Shown here: in pieces, positions 46,820-59,466 of the stretch
Position numbering within the stretch: the stretch's first letter is position 1
How the letters are laid out: each line of letters starts with the position of its first letter
NCBI RefSeq assembly: GCF_019279795.1
Contig: NC_056744.1
Location: forward strand, 1,506,325,643 to 1,506,389,642
Source: Protopterus annectens
Taxonomy: Eukaryota > Chordata > Ceratodontiformes > Protopteridae
DNA length: 64,000 nucleotides
Direction: 5' to 3'
Notes under the pieces: generated by a model
Seen by the model: the letters and a program-made list of their open reading frames with translations, nothing else
The model's database searches: none
Told to the model about the DNA's origin: nothing
Program-made: the position numbers and the translations under genes

Positions 46820-48033
46820 GTGACTTCAAATCGAAGGGGGGCTGCAGGAGACAGCTGAATGGGTGGGGCCAATGCAAAGGGGTGTGGTCAACTAGAAAAG
46901 GGAGGGGCTATGCTCAAAACCACAAAAACTGGAACTTTAATTAAATACGCTGCCCTGGGTGCCAAACAGTCATTATGAGAGTCCAATCAAGACAATGTGA
47001 AGTATAGAAGAAAAAAATATTTCAATGCATTGGCTGCATGACAGCTTACTTAATATCTAGATGGAAACAAAAAGGCTGGGAGGCATGAACAAATAAATTA
47101 CTTTTTAAATACATTACTGGAATGCCAGTCAAAATCAAGTACAAGAAAAACAAGCAGCACTCAACTCAAACCACTTCTCCTTGCACTGCAGTTCTAATTA
47201 TAATTTATATTCAGCTTTATAAAAAGTACAAAGTAACATGCTGAGAGTAGCAATCTCTGTGATACCCCCACTTGTAAAAAATGTTTCTTATCCAAAAAAG
47301 ACCTGCTGCCTGACAACAACTATCTACTTGTTTTCATTGGAAAACATGATCAAAGTAAAAAATGAACAGCAAACAAGAAACAAGCTCAAGATAAATTGCT
47401 TAAAGGATTACTGCACAGGTTATGGACCACACATGATAGATTGGCATTCTGTTTAGTTTATGGGTAAAGCCTGCAAATATGACTGCAAGTCTCCAACAAA
47501 GGCAATGAGCTTCTTAAAACACTGTAATTTTGTCCTTTATTACAAATACTGTCATATGCATTTCAGTACCCAAGGCTTATACGTTGTCTAGTTATCTCTG
47601 TATGGCAACAACAAAAATGCTTTCAGTGTTGGTAATTCTTTAACAGTAAGCTTACTTGCATCTTATAATCTTAGACAAGCTTACCTGATTATCATGAAAG
47701 CATTGCTACTTAAATACAGAGCAACGGGCACTGTCTGAATAATAAGAAGCATAATCAACAGTATAAAAATATGACAGAAAACCAGAACATTCTGCAAAAT
47801 CAAGCAAGGACAGATGAAAAGCCACTGTAGTACTTGTGTCTACCTTGGACAGGGGGGGGGGGTACTCTGCACACTACATGGGGGAGTGGGGTGCAACAAG
47901 TATGTCACAACTTGAAATGTCTCTGGCTGATTGCAATGGCCCTGACACATTTGCCATACCTCTCAACCTCAGAGCAAGAAATCTGGACAAAGTCATACAC
48001 AGAAGCAGAACAAAGGCCCCAAAATAAGGACAA
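46820..48033. repeat. Long interspersed repeat, copy B, left part
   Basis: From about 46947, clearly from 47028, it matches 6996-8030 of copy A. It ends at the target-site duplication ATAAGGACAA (48024-48033), where a LINE entered. Confidence 0.8.
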
Positions 48034-48251
48034 CATTTATTTATTTATTTTAATATTCTTTTTATTATGGTTATATTAAGACAAAAAAAACAGCAAAAAA
48101 AAAAAAAGAAAATCCAAGAAAAAAAGTTAACAAAAAATAAACAATAACACTCAAAACACAACTATAAAAACAAAGAGCTATATACAGTAATAACCTATAT
48201 ACAGATCTCATCTATATCTACCTGTGTTGCATACTGAATTATGAGGTACAA

Positions 48252-48875
48252 TCATGACAAAATGTGTTCGGATATCAGTTTCCAAGTGTCCTTCTGAGTC
48301 ATTTTATTCCTCATGGAATACCATATGTATTTATGTGCTAAGAGCTGTTTTCTAGCTGTTTGCTTAAATCCATCCCATGTTATCTTGGACCTGTCTTTCC
48401 AATTTAGGGTGATGTAATATTTTATTAGCATAAATGTTGTTACTAGGATGTGCATATGATTATTATTCATTCCTAGTGGGGGGATGTGTAGGAGAGCAAA
48501 TTTCCAAGATAAAGTTGATTTTTCATATCCCATTTTCTCTAATTTGACCCTTAGGGCACACCAAAGTTTGTATGTGCATTTACAGCTCCAAAATATGTGT
48601 ATAATATCAGCCTCTTTGGAGGGGCAGAATTGGCAGTGAGGTGGGAATTCTTTGTACATCTTATTTAATATTGAGGGCGTATGATATGCATTGTTTAGGA
48701 TCATAAGTTGAGTATATCTGAGCTTCTGAAGGAGAATATCTTTGGAGAATTTCTGAATTGCCTGTGCAATTGTATTGGAGGTAATTGTGGGATCTAGCTT
48801 TGTCCAGTAATTGGAGTGAATAGCTTCTTTAGTGAGTATAAATGAGATAATGAATTTATAAGCATTTGAAATCAT
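48252..48875 (-). pseudogene. L1/Tx1-like ORF2 C-terminal domain
   Basis: A frame of 207 codons reads ILNKMYKEFPPHCQFCPSKE, then ADIIHIFWSCKCTYKLWCAL. The C-x2-C...H...C pattern with IxHxFWxC is typical of the C-terminal domain of L1/Tx1-like ORF2 proteins, believed to bind nucleic acid. It lies in a different frame from the RT, so at least one indel falls between 48876 and 49291. Confidence 0.85.
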
Positions 48876-49291
48876 TTTTTTTCCGTGTCATCATATCCCA
48901 TAGCGTTTTACATGTAGCTATATGTGGGTGTGGGAAGTCAGTATCCTTCCAAAATCTGTAGGATAGTTCTTTCAGTTGTCTTACCATGATTGTGTATTTA
49001 GTCGGTAGATTAAATTTGTTCCTAATATTAGCTACAGATTCCTGCTTAAGGAGATAAATGTCTAAAACTGTTTTTTTCTTTCAATAGTGGGTATGAATTC
49101 AGGTTAATCATCTTTTCATTTAATTAAATATTGGGGTTAAGATGTAATGGCTGGAATGTCCAAAAAGCAGTTAGTAGGTTTAGTGATTTGAAGAAATTTT
49201 GTGTTATTTTAATTTGTTCCCATAAGTCGTTTTGTACTTTGTATCTTCTTCTAGACATTCCATTTAGGAATGGGAGGGCTTTGGGATTAAA

Positions 49292-50785
49292 TCATAGTGT
49301 TTGAACATAGTTATGATATAATTTCATCCAGACTGGGCACCAAATATACGTTTGATCCCTGTAATTTGCAATATTGATTAGTCTGCTACTTTTGATAATT
49401 TCATAATATAGTTTAAAGGCAGGCAGTCCCAACCCACCTTTGTCCTTCGGATATATACGTTTTTGAAAGCTTATCCTGCTAGGTCTTGGGTGCCAAATGA
49501 ATTTCGAAAGGGTTGTTTGGATGTTATTAAACACTTTATTGTGAATCAGTGTATTGGTTGTGTTAAATATGTAAATTATTCTGGGGAGGATATTCATTTT
49601 AATAATGGCTACTCTTGAAAGGAGGGGGAGTTTCAATTGTGTCCATCTTACCAAGTCTTTTTGTATGGTGGACCATGTTTTAACCACATTGTCCTGATAG
49701 TAATTATGTGCATCGGTATAGAATGCTATTCCTAGGTATTGTATGTGGTCACTGACTTTAATATTAGGTATAGTACCTACAGTTGGGTATTGTGCGTAGT
49801 TATTAATCGGGAATATTGTTGTCTTATCCAAGTTTACCTTATAGTTCGCAAATTTAGAAAATACCTCTATTGAGTTATTTATTTTGATAAGATCAGTGTT
49901 GGGAAGAGAATAATATATGTTTAAGTCGTCTGCGTACGCTGACAGAGATATCTCAGTGTTAAAAAGGACCGGTATATTATGAAATGTTCTTTGTTTTATT
50001 AGCAAAAATAAGGGCTCAATGTACAGATTAAATAAGAAAGGTGATAAGGGACAGCCCTGTCTAATCCCATTGTTAATTTTTATTTTTTGGGAGCTATATT
50101 TGTTAATTTGTAGAGTGGTGTATGCTTTGGTATGTAAAGTGTTTATATAGTGAATAAACTGTGTAGGAAAATTAAATTTTTGCAGAATCAATGTCAGAAA
50201 TGTCTTGTTGATTCTGTCAAATGCTTTAGAAGCATCTATGGCTAAGGTGTAAATAGGTGTTTGTTTAATTATGGATAAAGAGATCATTGCTTCAAGAGTA
50301 AGTGTCTGATCAACAGTTTGCCTCTGATTGATAAACCCCGATTGCTCTGGGGAAATGATTTTTGTAATTATTGTCTTAGTTCTATTAGCCAATATTGCTG
50401 CCATAATTCTCATATCCAAATTAATAATAGAGATGGGCCTATAATTATTGGGGTTGGTGGTGTCCTTATTCGGTTTAGGTATTAGTATGGTTCTGGATGC
50501 ATTTAGGTGCGGATCTGAAATACCCTCTTGTATTATGTGTTTATATAGATGATATAGTATGATCGACATCTTAGAGCTGAAGTGTTTGTAGAATTCGGCT
50601 GAGAAACCGTCTGGACCCGGTGCCTTATTATTTTTGAGGTTGTTAATTGTTGTTTTGATGTCCATTTGTGTAAGTTCAGCTGATAAAAAAGCTTGTTGTT
50701 GCTCCTCTAATCTGGGAAAGTTTACTTCATTAATGAATAGGAGTAATTCCTGTTCATTGAATGTCTTGGGGGTAGGGTTGTACAC
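49292..50785 (-). pseudogene. L1/Tx1-like reverse transcriptase region, long open frame
   Basis: A 497-codon frame holds the RT blocks in order. They are NNKAPGPDGFSAEFYKHF (about residue 52), LIPKPNKDTTNPNNYRPISI (about 100), EQSGFINQRQTVDQTL (about 147), LAIDASKAFDRINKTFL (about 180, first catalytic Asp), IRQGCPLSPFLFNLYIEPL (about 240), and SAYADDLNIYY (about 283) with both Asp residues of the active site. The domain itself looks intact. Frameshifts on either side separate it from the endonuclease and C-terminal parts, so the full ORF2 is broken. It would copy the LINE RNA at a nicked target. Confidence 0.92.
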
Positions 50786-50879
50786 TTCTTCATATATTCT
50801 CTCGAAAACCTTAATTATATCCTGTGAGTTAGAATAACTATTTTGCTGAAAAATAAGTTCCGAGATATGTGGAGTAGGT

Positions 50880-51275
50880 TTATATCAACAATCTTGCCAA
50901 GAATCTAGAGGGAAGTTGGGCCCACTGTGAGTAATTGGCTATGCTTTTTATTTCGTGGAATGATAGGTATTCTGCTTGTAGAGATAATAACTTAGCCTGT
51001 AGTTGATTAATGGCGTTCTCTACTTCCAAGGAATAATCCTGCTGCAACCTCATTTTAAGTTTAGTTATTTCGTCCTTGATACTTTTTTCTTTAATGAAAA
51101 TATTTTTCTTATAGAAAGCATACTTATTGATTAATATCCCTCTAATTAATACTTTTGTGGTAGCCCAGGTTATATCGATCTGAAAGATGTTATCTGCAAT
51201 GGATAAAATGCATTGGTCCAATAATAAGTCAATTTCTTTTCTAATATCTGTTTTTTCTAATAGGTTAGGGTTCAA
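50880..51275 (-). pseudogene. L1/Tx1-like ORF2 linker between endonuclease and RT
   Basis: This 131-codon frame, in the same frame as the endonuclease piece upstream, has charged helices (KSIKDEITKLKMRLQQDYSL) typical of the segment between the two domains. It ends in a different frame from the RT. Confidence 0.75.
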
Positions 51276-51365
51276 ATGCCAGTATCTATTATAGTTTTTC
51301 CGGGCGCTGTAATGTGCCCAATCTATTGTAAGAGTAATTTTTGAGTGGTCCGATAGAGATCTAGG

Positions 51366-52038
51366 TTATGTGTCTAGTGAAACTTCAAATTGCAAAAAGG
51401 TGTCCGAGACTAAGAAAAAATCCAGTCTGGACCAGGTTTTATGGCACTGTGAAAAAAAGGTGAAACCTTTATTGTTCATGTGAGGGACGGTATTAAGGTG
51501 TGGGTCAGTTAGTCTAAAATCATTTTTAGTTTCAAAAAGGGCAGTGGTGGCCTGTGAGTTTAATTTAGTTTTGTTGTTTGATCTATCTATTTTTGGGTCT
51601 TGAATAGAATTCCAGTCACCCTCTAGAATGTAGTAGTGCTCTGGGAATGAGTTTATTAAGTTATAGATGCCCATAATAAAATTGTGTTGGGAGGTGCATG
51701 GGGCATATACATTTACAATTAAGATTGGTTTATCTACTTTGTCAATTCTGGTTATAAAATAACACCATCTGCCTTCTGGATCTGAATCTTGTCTTAAAAT
51801 ATTGTATTGGAAAGATTTTTTTATAATGATGGCAACTCCTGCTTTATTGGTATTATTGCCTGCTGCTATAATGGATTTAATCCATTTTTTATTTGCCGTG
51901 TGATTCCACTGTTCCTTTAGTAAGTGTGTTTCTTGTATCATAATAAAGTCTAGATTGGATTTATAGACAAGATGCAGGAAAAGTTTTTTCTTGTTTTCTG
52001 TTTGCAAACCCAACATTCCATGAGGCTAACTTCAACAT
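51366..52038 (-). pseudogene. L1/Tx1-like APE endonuclease domain
   Basis: The natural start is an ATG at 52038-52036 reading MLKLASWNVG, followed by a one-base frameshift into the frame at 52016. That frame has FIMIQETHLL (catalytic Glu), KAGVAIIIKKSF, ILIVNVYAPC, YILEGDWNSIQ (Asp and Asn of the active site) and WSRLDFFLVS. The start was chosen because ASWNVG matches the family N-terminus. The domain nicks target DNA for priming. Confidence 0.88.
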
Positions 52039-52312
52039 ATTTTCTTTAGTAACTGTAGCCAAAACCGATAGCTATGTATTGTATTGTTAAGTATCATCAG
52101 CACAGAAGGACACCGTATGTATACATAAAATTTTTGATATAGATGAGAAACTCTTCCAGCCTTATCCCAGTGCCTATCCACTACCTCTGTCACCCTGGAA
52201 GAGGTTGGGATACCAGTTCTTGTTCGAAGCACAATTGCTAGGTAAAAAAGAATAGAAACTCTTTTTAGGGTTTAGACATGAGGTATCCCCATTCATCCAG
52301 TATCCCATTTCG
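52039..52312 (-). other. Upstream part of the L1/Tx1-like LINE
   Basis: These 274 bp lie between the ORF2 start and the 5' target-site duplication. No ORF1 motif was seen, so this is either inter-ORF sequence or a truncated 5' region. Confidence 0.5.
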
Positions 52313-52322
52313 ATAAGGACAA

Positions 52323-53355
52323 TATTTAAAGATTGCTCATAAACTTTCTAAAGAATAGTAGGTCTTGCATTAGTATGCATTTTCTGAAGGGTATGAAATC
52401 TGAAACTAAAATGTCTGTCATTATTTTCTTACTTCAATCTTTAATGATTTGCCACTAATTTGCCAGAAAACCACAATTTTATTGGACCAACAATGTGATA
52501 CAAAAATATAAAATAGCCACACAATACAGCTGGGAACCTGTCAAAGGGACACTTTTTAATATTAGTACTGTTAGCTTGAGCAGCTGACAAAATAAATGAA
52601 TCTACATGCATTTCTAAAATAAAAATAATCTATAACTCTGATTATTGCAGTTATTTATTAATTGTAAACCTTCCACATTTTCTTCCAAAATTGCCATTTT
52701 GTGGAGGGATTATTAGAGGGAGAGCAACATTTTGAGCCAAAATCGGGGACAGTTGAGAGGTTTGGATATGCCCAATTCTAGAAAGCAATTTGCACGTACC
52801 TCTCAACCCATTAACACAGGAAATCTGGACAAGGCCAAATATATTGGGGGAACATACAAACAGTACTAAAAATTGCTCTTGTATAACAGAAAAACAGGTC
52901 TTGCTTTAGCATGCATTTTTCTGAAGGTTATGAAGTCTGAAACTCAATGTCTGTCATTATTTAGTGACTTAATTCCCAAATGATTTGCCAGAAAACCACA
53001 AATTTTATGAAGAGCAAACCAAAAATAAGAAGCAAAAAGCTATTCATTCTGTGAAAATCTAGACAGTTGAGAGGTATAGTTCAGCCGAACTGGAGCTGTC
53101 TGATTTTGCTGTCCTTCCTCCTCACAAAATCATGGTTGAATGGAGCCACCCCCTGCAGCCACTCCAGTGTCCCATTACTTGGCTGTTTTGCCCCATTTAC
53201 CATAAACACTGCAATGTGCATACTGCTTTACTTCTACGATGAACTGGATTTCATTTGAAAGTTTTATTTTGTATTTTACAGCACAAACACTAAGACATCT
53301 GCTGAACAATGCAGTCTCACAATGAAAATAGACTTAGCATTAAAACTCTGCCCTT
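52323..53355. repeat. Long interspersed repeat, copy B, right part
   Basis: It continues copy A from about 8031 to 9102 after the LINE. It ends where a CR1/L2-like fragment starts. Confidence 0.8.
52795..53077 (+). mobile_element. hAT-like MITE, second copy in repeat B
   Basis: It starts CGTACCTCTCAACCC and ends GACAGTTGAGAGGTAT. It is the counterpart of 8531-8828. Confidence 0.6.
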
Positions 53356-53774
53356 ATAGGTTCATAGGTAGGTACTAGGCTATTGGCCCTAGGACCTATA
53401 TAAGCCTAGCCAAACAATACCCTGGCATTTGCCACCCAAGAAAATTATTTTCCTGTGCCCCTGTCAAGCAGAGCCACAGAAGTGATCCCCGGGGTGAATT
53501 TCCTATCTCCCATCCAATCATCAAGATTTTTCTTGAAGAGTGCTAATGAGGAGGTTTGTTTGATATAAATAGGTAGTTTGTTCCAGAGTATGGGAAGTCT
53601 CTGAGACAGGAATCTATCCCTCCAGCATGTTCTGTTTATTGTGGTGACAAGGTTTAGGTCCCTAGAGTGTGTAGCTCGGAGGGATTGGGATTTCTTTACG
53701 TGGAGCATGTCCAACAGCTCTGGGTTTGACATAGCTTTGTATGTTAGGCAGAGATCACCTCTGAGTAGGCACAA
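53356..53774 (-). mobile_element. CR1/L2-like LINE 3' fragment
   Basis: A 109-codon minus frame reads LLRGDLCLTYKAMSNPELLD, then INRTCWRDRFLSQRLPILWN, then LFKKNLDDWMGDRKFTPGI, the C-terminus of the same LINE family as 34560-36592. Downstream on the element strand comes CTAGTACCTACCTATGAACC, the 3' end. The 5' part of the LINE is missing, as is usual for 5'-truncated copies. Confidence 0.82.
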
Positions 53775-54071
53775 CTAACATGCTCTGATAAAACTTTATA
53801 TACTAAATATACACCCAACCCTACCTCTAACACCCCCAATACTAACTCCTCCTTATATACTGTTAATGTAACTTATCACCTCTACGATACTTCTTATGTC
53901 TACCTCTCGTAACGTACCATAAAGCACATAAGAAGTTATACCACATTCCAGGAACAAAAAAAACTAAGCACCAGATCTAAATGTTCTTTCCTCAATAGTA
54001 CTTCCCTACTCCACTAGAACTCTTTGGAGACATTCAACCCAATTCTGGCTCATTACAAAACCTAACCCTAA

Positions 54072-56870
54072 TTGCTACCCCCAACCACTAGTGCTCCATT
54101 ACTCCAAAGGCAAAAATCACAGAGCAAACAGGTAAAATTCACCAATATTAACCTGAGGATCATCTCCAACAAACTAGCTGGCATGCATGCTTTTATATGT
54201 TACCACATCCATGACATATTTGTGACTAATGAAACCCAATTAAAAGTCACTTTTAAGGGCACTGAAATTCTTCCTTTAGGATTTAGCATACTTAGAATGG
54301 ACTACATAAGGAAAGAGGCACTTTTAAGGGCACTGAAATTCTTCCTTTAGGATTTAGCATACTTAGAATGGACTACATAAGGAAAGAGGCAGGAAGACTA
54401 GCTATCATGTAACCTATCTATTTAAACAATGCAGTATACATCCCTCTGGGAAATAACATCCCCATCATTGAGGATATATGGTCATGGGTAGCCACCAATA
54501 TACCACATGAAACAATTTTAGGAGACTTCACTGTGGACTGGTTCAAAATGATATCTGATAGGACTGTCTGCTAGGACATTTCTATTATTTTATTTAGCTC
54601 ATAGATACTCCAACTGAATACATCAAACCCACTCACAGAACATCACCATTAGACTGGGTACTATTAGCACACCATTGTAATATCCCCACCACAAGCACAT
54701 TACCTGATTCCTTATTTGATCACTTATACCTATTTTCGCCACTAAAATCTCTAGCCACTCTCTCAGGCAACACCATTACAACTTAGTGCACAGTCTAAGT
54801 AATTTCAGTGCAGAGACATTCCCTTCTACTCTAAAATCTTACAAGTAGTCATTTCGAAAAATAATACCTCTACATGAAGCTATAATTGAATTCAGTAAAA
54901 CCTTCCTTACCATACTAAATGAAAATAGCCCTCTAAGAAAGAAGCTCCCTGGTTATCATGCAAAACTAAACTAATGAGACTAAGGGATAAAGGTTAGAAA
55001 TCACAGCGAACCAAAAAAAAATGAAAGGTTACAATAATTCAGGCACTTCAGGAATGCAAGCAACAGTATGGTAAAACTGGACCAAAAGAATCAGGATTGT
55101 AGCATGCAGGAAAATCAGCAAAATAATCCACAACCCATTTGGACATTTATATCAAACATTACTAAACCCAGGTTGCAGCTCACAACCAAACTCAACGTCT
55201 GAACATCATCCAGCAAAAATAGCAGATGAATTCTAGAATCACTTCCAGTACTAAAAACCAATAGCATGTGAAATTGCATAGCTTTTCTGGAATCCATCTC
55301 ACACTCATCACACTTCTCTCTAAAACCTGAATCCATCCTATCAGTGAAAAAAAAACACATCCTTAAACTGAAAAACACCACCCTGGCCATAGACAGCCTT
55401 CCACCAGAATATCTAAAAATAGCTTCTGATGCCCTAATGCATTCTTTAACCCTCTTAATAAAGTGACCCATTAATGAATGTCACGTCAGTACTATTTTAA
55501 AAATATATATATAGTGCCATTTCACAAAGGAGGCTGTATAATCACCATGCTAATTTCCAGCCAATCGTTATACTGTCTTCAATATCTAAAATCCTGGAAA
55601 ATGTATACAAATCCAATTAATTAACTATTTTACTGCAAATAACCTTCTATCCCAACACAACACAGCTTTGAACCCAGCCATAGTACAATCACAGCCTTTT
55701 CCCAATTTAATAATACAGCAATAAAAACAAACTCTGGCAATCTGATCTCATCACTATTTCTCAATTTGTCCAAAGCATTCAGCATAGTCTCACATCAACT
55801 ACTACTACAAAAACTTTCTTCTCTGTGTGTGTGTCTCTCTCTTCTCTCTCTTACTTCTCTCTTCTGTTTCAAAAGCTACATATCTGACAGAAAACAAGCT
55901 GTCAAGTGGCAAAGCAAGATTTCCTCCTTCCTACCTGTCAAAGCTGGCATACCACAGGTGTCTATACTTGGACCACTATTGTTTAGTGTAGTTATAAATC
56001 TAAACACTGATACAATACACTACACTGATGATTCTACATTCATCTGTTGTGTTCATACCCAGTACAGATTATAAGAACTGAGCCAAGAATTCCTAACATC
56101 CATTGAAACTTGGCAGGTAGCTCAAGGCTATTAGTTAGCGAACACGACTGTCTCCTTACTCAAAAGACTAAGCTGCTGCTCTTTACTCAAATCACACACA
56201 AAATAAATATGACTTTAAGATTATAACATGCAACAACACTAAGAATGAAGTTGTATCATCCACTAAACTTCCTGGAGTCACAATAGATGATACTATGAAA
56301 TCTAATCTCTGCAGCCAATTACCAGTCAAAAAGGCACACCAAAAGCTTAGTCTGTTGTACAGTGCCAAACCATACCTCACAAATAAATCCAAACCTATTT
56401 CCTACCCATGCTACTATACACCTCTCAATATCTTCGCAAATCTACCAGCACTATATAGAACAACACTCGGCAAAGCTATAAAAAATGAGAACATTTGTCT
56501 CAAACGCTTCCTACTGTAACCACCACTGCCAAGACCTCAGAATACTAAACTGGGTCACACTACTCAACATCCTTTACCAGTCATGGCTTTAGAAATCGAC
56601 ATTCTCAATATAAATTTAAATCACTATATGAAAATTTCAGAATACAACAGGAAATGCACTTTACAATTCTCTCCAAGCTTTGGAACTCTACCCATCCCAC
56701 AAACAAACTAAACAACTGCAAACTTTTAAAGTAGATCTTAAATACCATCTAAAAAATCCTGGATCTGCCAACACACATCCCCAGGATGAACTGAGTACAA
56801 ACTTCCCCACTGCCCTACCCTACACACAATTTCCACCATTCACTACTTCATTTCTTTTATAGACACTGGT
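54072..56870 (+). mobile_element. CR1-group LINE, degraded
   Basis: The endonuclease start (54072-54350) reads INLRIISNKLAGMHAFICYH, then HDIFVTNETQLK with the catalytic Glu. RT blocks (55766-56074) read MSKAFSIVSHQLLLQKLSSL, then SYISDRKQAVKW and AGIPQVSILGPLLFSVVINL, then TDDSTF where YADD is usual. The C-terminal part near 56660-56760 has QLQTFKVDLKYHLKN. It is related to the LINE at 42380-46800. Stops and frameshifts are frequent. Confidence 0.78.
54248..54389. repeat. Perfect 71 bp tandem duplication
   Basis: CACTTTTAAGGGCACTGAAA begins at 54248 and 54319. The two 71 bp units are identical. The duplication adds sequence inside the LINE endonuclease region. Confidence 0.9.
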
Positions 56871-58960
56871 TCTGCTCACTAACCTTTCCAAAACACTTCC
56901 AGGTCAAAATAATACCACACTATTTTCATCTAATCCTTTTCAACTCAACCATACACATTCAAACAAAATACTAATCACCTCTGAATTGCTAACCAGGAAC
57001 AGCATTTGAGTTTCCTGTATCTCTAGTGTATTTGCTCTAAATAGAACTTCCCATTCAACATTAGTCCAGCATCAAAAAAGTTCAAACAGTAGGTACATCC
57101 TAAACAGCAGCTTAGTTTCTTAATTCTCTCTCAACAGCTTCAGCATTGTAGGTATAATGTTTCTTTTAAAATGATATCACTTCTGATCTTATCAGCCATC
57201 ACCTTTATCTTTAGTCATGTCTCATACTCTGGTCTGAACAACTATATTTTCTCGTGCTTCAGTAGCAACCCTGCTAGCTATAATTATTGGTGGTATGTGC
57301 TAGCACTGTCCAAAAAGTCATATAGATATACTTGGTCAAACTGCACTCTACATGTTCTCCAGGCTGTACTGTATTTGCAGCAGCCAAACCAATAGCTTTT
57401 CTTACAATTCTTAGTTTTATTCAAGCTGGAGACATAGAACTCAGATCAAGCCACTTTTCTCAAAACCTGACCTTAACTAGAAACCTATATGAATATCTGT
57501 AGCCCCAACAATAAATGGGTAGACTTACAAGCATTGGCCTCTCTACATACTCCAAGTGTAAGAGGAATTATTGACTCATGGTTAAAAATGGCTCATGCAT
57601 TCCCATTTACAATAGTAAATGAATTATAGATAATAGACAAAGAGAGGAGGTTTTCTGCTGATAAAAAAATCTACCCTTTCATCTAAGCTTATTGCCAAAA
57701 AATAATTCCCCTTCAGTCACTGACCCAAACTAGGCTTTAATTCAAATCACAATGAACTGTCACAACAGTATTTGTATTTCAATGGTTTATATTCCCTGCA
57801 CGCTCATCCCTTGTCCTAATAAAGTCTGTACTCAGTAACATAACACATCTGATCAAATGTTGAAAGCTGACCATCTTGAGTGATCGAAACATGAATTGTA
57901 AAGGGAAGTTAAACAGACAGGTATTTAGGATGGCATCCTCATTAAACTTTTCACAATTATTAAAGGAAGGCACAAGGTTAAAACCCCATATTATCTTCAC
58001 TCAAGATGCCTACTAAGTAATATAGCAGGCAAATTACATACCCTGGATATACTGTTGAATTGTATGAACATGGGCATCTCCAGCACCCAAGCTCTCCTCA
58101 CCCATCATTCTTAGAAGGAATATGTCAGTGCTACCTCACAGAATCTTACTGAATGAGGTATTACATATAGACTGGATTAGCCTTCACCAGTGTTCTGACC
58201 CAACCTCTGCCTTATCCACATTCCACAGGTTCGTATTGCGTATCAAAGAAAGACTGTATACTCTAATAAAAATCAGGCTTCAGGGAAGTCCAACATCTTC
58301 GTTTAGCAAAACACTGATCAAGTCTTAAAAAATGCAGACACTTAGCCTGGAAAGAATGGAAATATGATACCACAAATAACCTTAGGCACAGTGAATACCT
58401 TGTACTAAGGAAGTTCTGGAATTGCCAGTAAAGTTGCCAAAAGTGAGTATTTATGGCAACAGCAAACTAAGTACCTATGTGAGCCCAAACAATTCGGGCA
58501 CTGTGTACAATTAATCCATATCAATAATATTTTACCTAGGCTTTCCAAAATGGCTGCACATTGATCAACAGCTTAACTTTAGCTGTTCAAGTGTGAAAAA
58601 AGTATATTGACAGAAGTGACACCAAAGAGACGTAAAACAACCATCAGGGTAGGAACAAACACCCTACTACTGAATGAATTTGAGGAAACTGTTTAGTAGC
58701 CATGGAAAGAAAGGCAGACAGAAAGGGTATAGCTCAAATGAGATGAGGACCTTCAGGGTAGAGGAGAAAAGAAAAACAGTTACTGCTCCATTTAAGAATG
58801 CAATTCAAAACACTTTAAATAACAGTTAAGATTCAACATGCATTTAATGCTGTTGAGTCACATCTAACTTCTATATTTATCCCAAAACCAACCACTGACA
58901 TCTGCAGAGTTTACTATGCAGGAAGGAGTTGAAATTAAATTGATGGGCCTTTCTTCCATA

Positions 58961-58967
<7 letters not shown>
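56871..58967. other. Non-coding interval
   Basis: No protein family was recognised. A 73-codon minus frame (57779-58000) reading FNFPLQFMFRSLKMVSFQHL has no family I can name. The first part may still be LINE 3' sequence. Confidence 0.4.

Positions 58968-59018
<51 letters not shown>
58968..59018. repeat. (CA)n microsatellite
   Basis: About 25 CA dinucleotides. Confidence 0.95.
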
Positions 59019-59020
<2 letters not shown>

Positions 59021-59046
59021 CTTCGTCCCTCTTACCTTCCATAGTG

Positions 59047-59230
59047 CGATGTAGATCCCATCCCTTCGTTCCATAGCTGTCCACGATGTAGATCCCATCC
59101 CTTCATTCCATTACATCCATATAGCTGGGCCATTAAATCCATAGCTGGCGCATCTGAGCACATCCACCTGTGAGATCCCCGACGAGACTCCTGGAGCACA
59201 TCCACCACACGAGATCCTCAACGAGACTCC
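59047..59230. repeat. Two short tandem duplications of 37 and 38 bp
   Basis: CGATGTAGATCCCATCCCTT starts at 59047 and 59084. GAGCACATCCACC starts at 59156 and 59194, each time followed by GAGATCC...ACGAGACTCC. Confidence 0.75.
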
Positions 59231-59332
59231 AGCCTGCCGACGTTGCAGTCTGAGTCCGATCCGTTCCCAGCGACAGTCTATGCAGTTAAAACTCCATAGA
59301 CTTCTGGGAGCCCTGCTCTTACATGTTTCCCA

Positions 59333-59393
59333 GTCCAGACTACTGCTGAAACAGTCTGCGCATGCTCCAGACTGTCTCAGCAGCAGTCCGGAC
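59333..59393. repeat. Hairpin-forming inverted repeat
   Basis: The 26 bp arms 59333-59358 and 59368-59393 pair at 23 of 26 positions around a 9 bp loop, CGCATGCTC. The arms contain CTGCTGA and ACAGTCTG. Confidence 0.8.
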
Positions 59394-59466
59394 TAGTGCG
59401 CATGCGCGAAAGTCCGCGATTTTATAATTTTTTTTTTTTTTATCTTTTATTTTTCTTTTATTTTTC

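Larger units (their letters stand above)
48034..52312 (-). mobile_element. L1/Tx1-like LINE, recent-looking, with perfect duplication
   Basis: ATAAGGACAA occurs at 48024-48033 and 52313-52322, and the sequence outside joins to give copy A uninterrupted. The plus-strand left end is TTTATTTATTTATTTTAATA, an A-rich tail on the element strand. ORF2 parts follow in order: endonuclease, linker, RT and a Cys-rich C-terminal domain. No ORF1 is present, so the copy is probably 5' truncated at 4279 bp. A 497-residue open RT frame suggests a young age. Confidence 0.92.
47955..52764 (+). mobile_element. hAT-like MITE in copy B, split by the LINE
   Basis: It starts CATACCTCTCAACCTCAG at 47955 and ends GTTGAGAGGTTTG at 52764. 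With the LINE removed it equals the copy A member at 7956-8496. Confidence 0.6.

Noticed and set aside
57779..58000. 73-codon minus frame with FNFPLQFMFRSLKMVSFQHL
   Set aside because: It looked protein-like, but no family or neighbouring motif could be named, and codon context gives no support.
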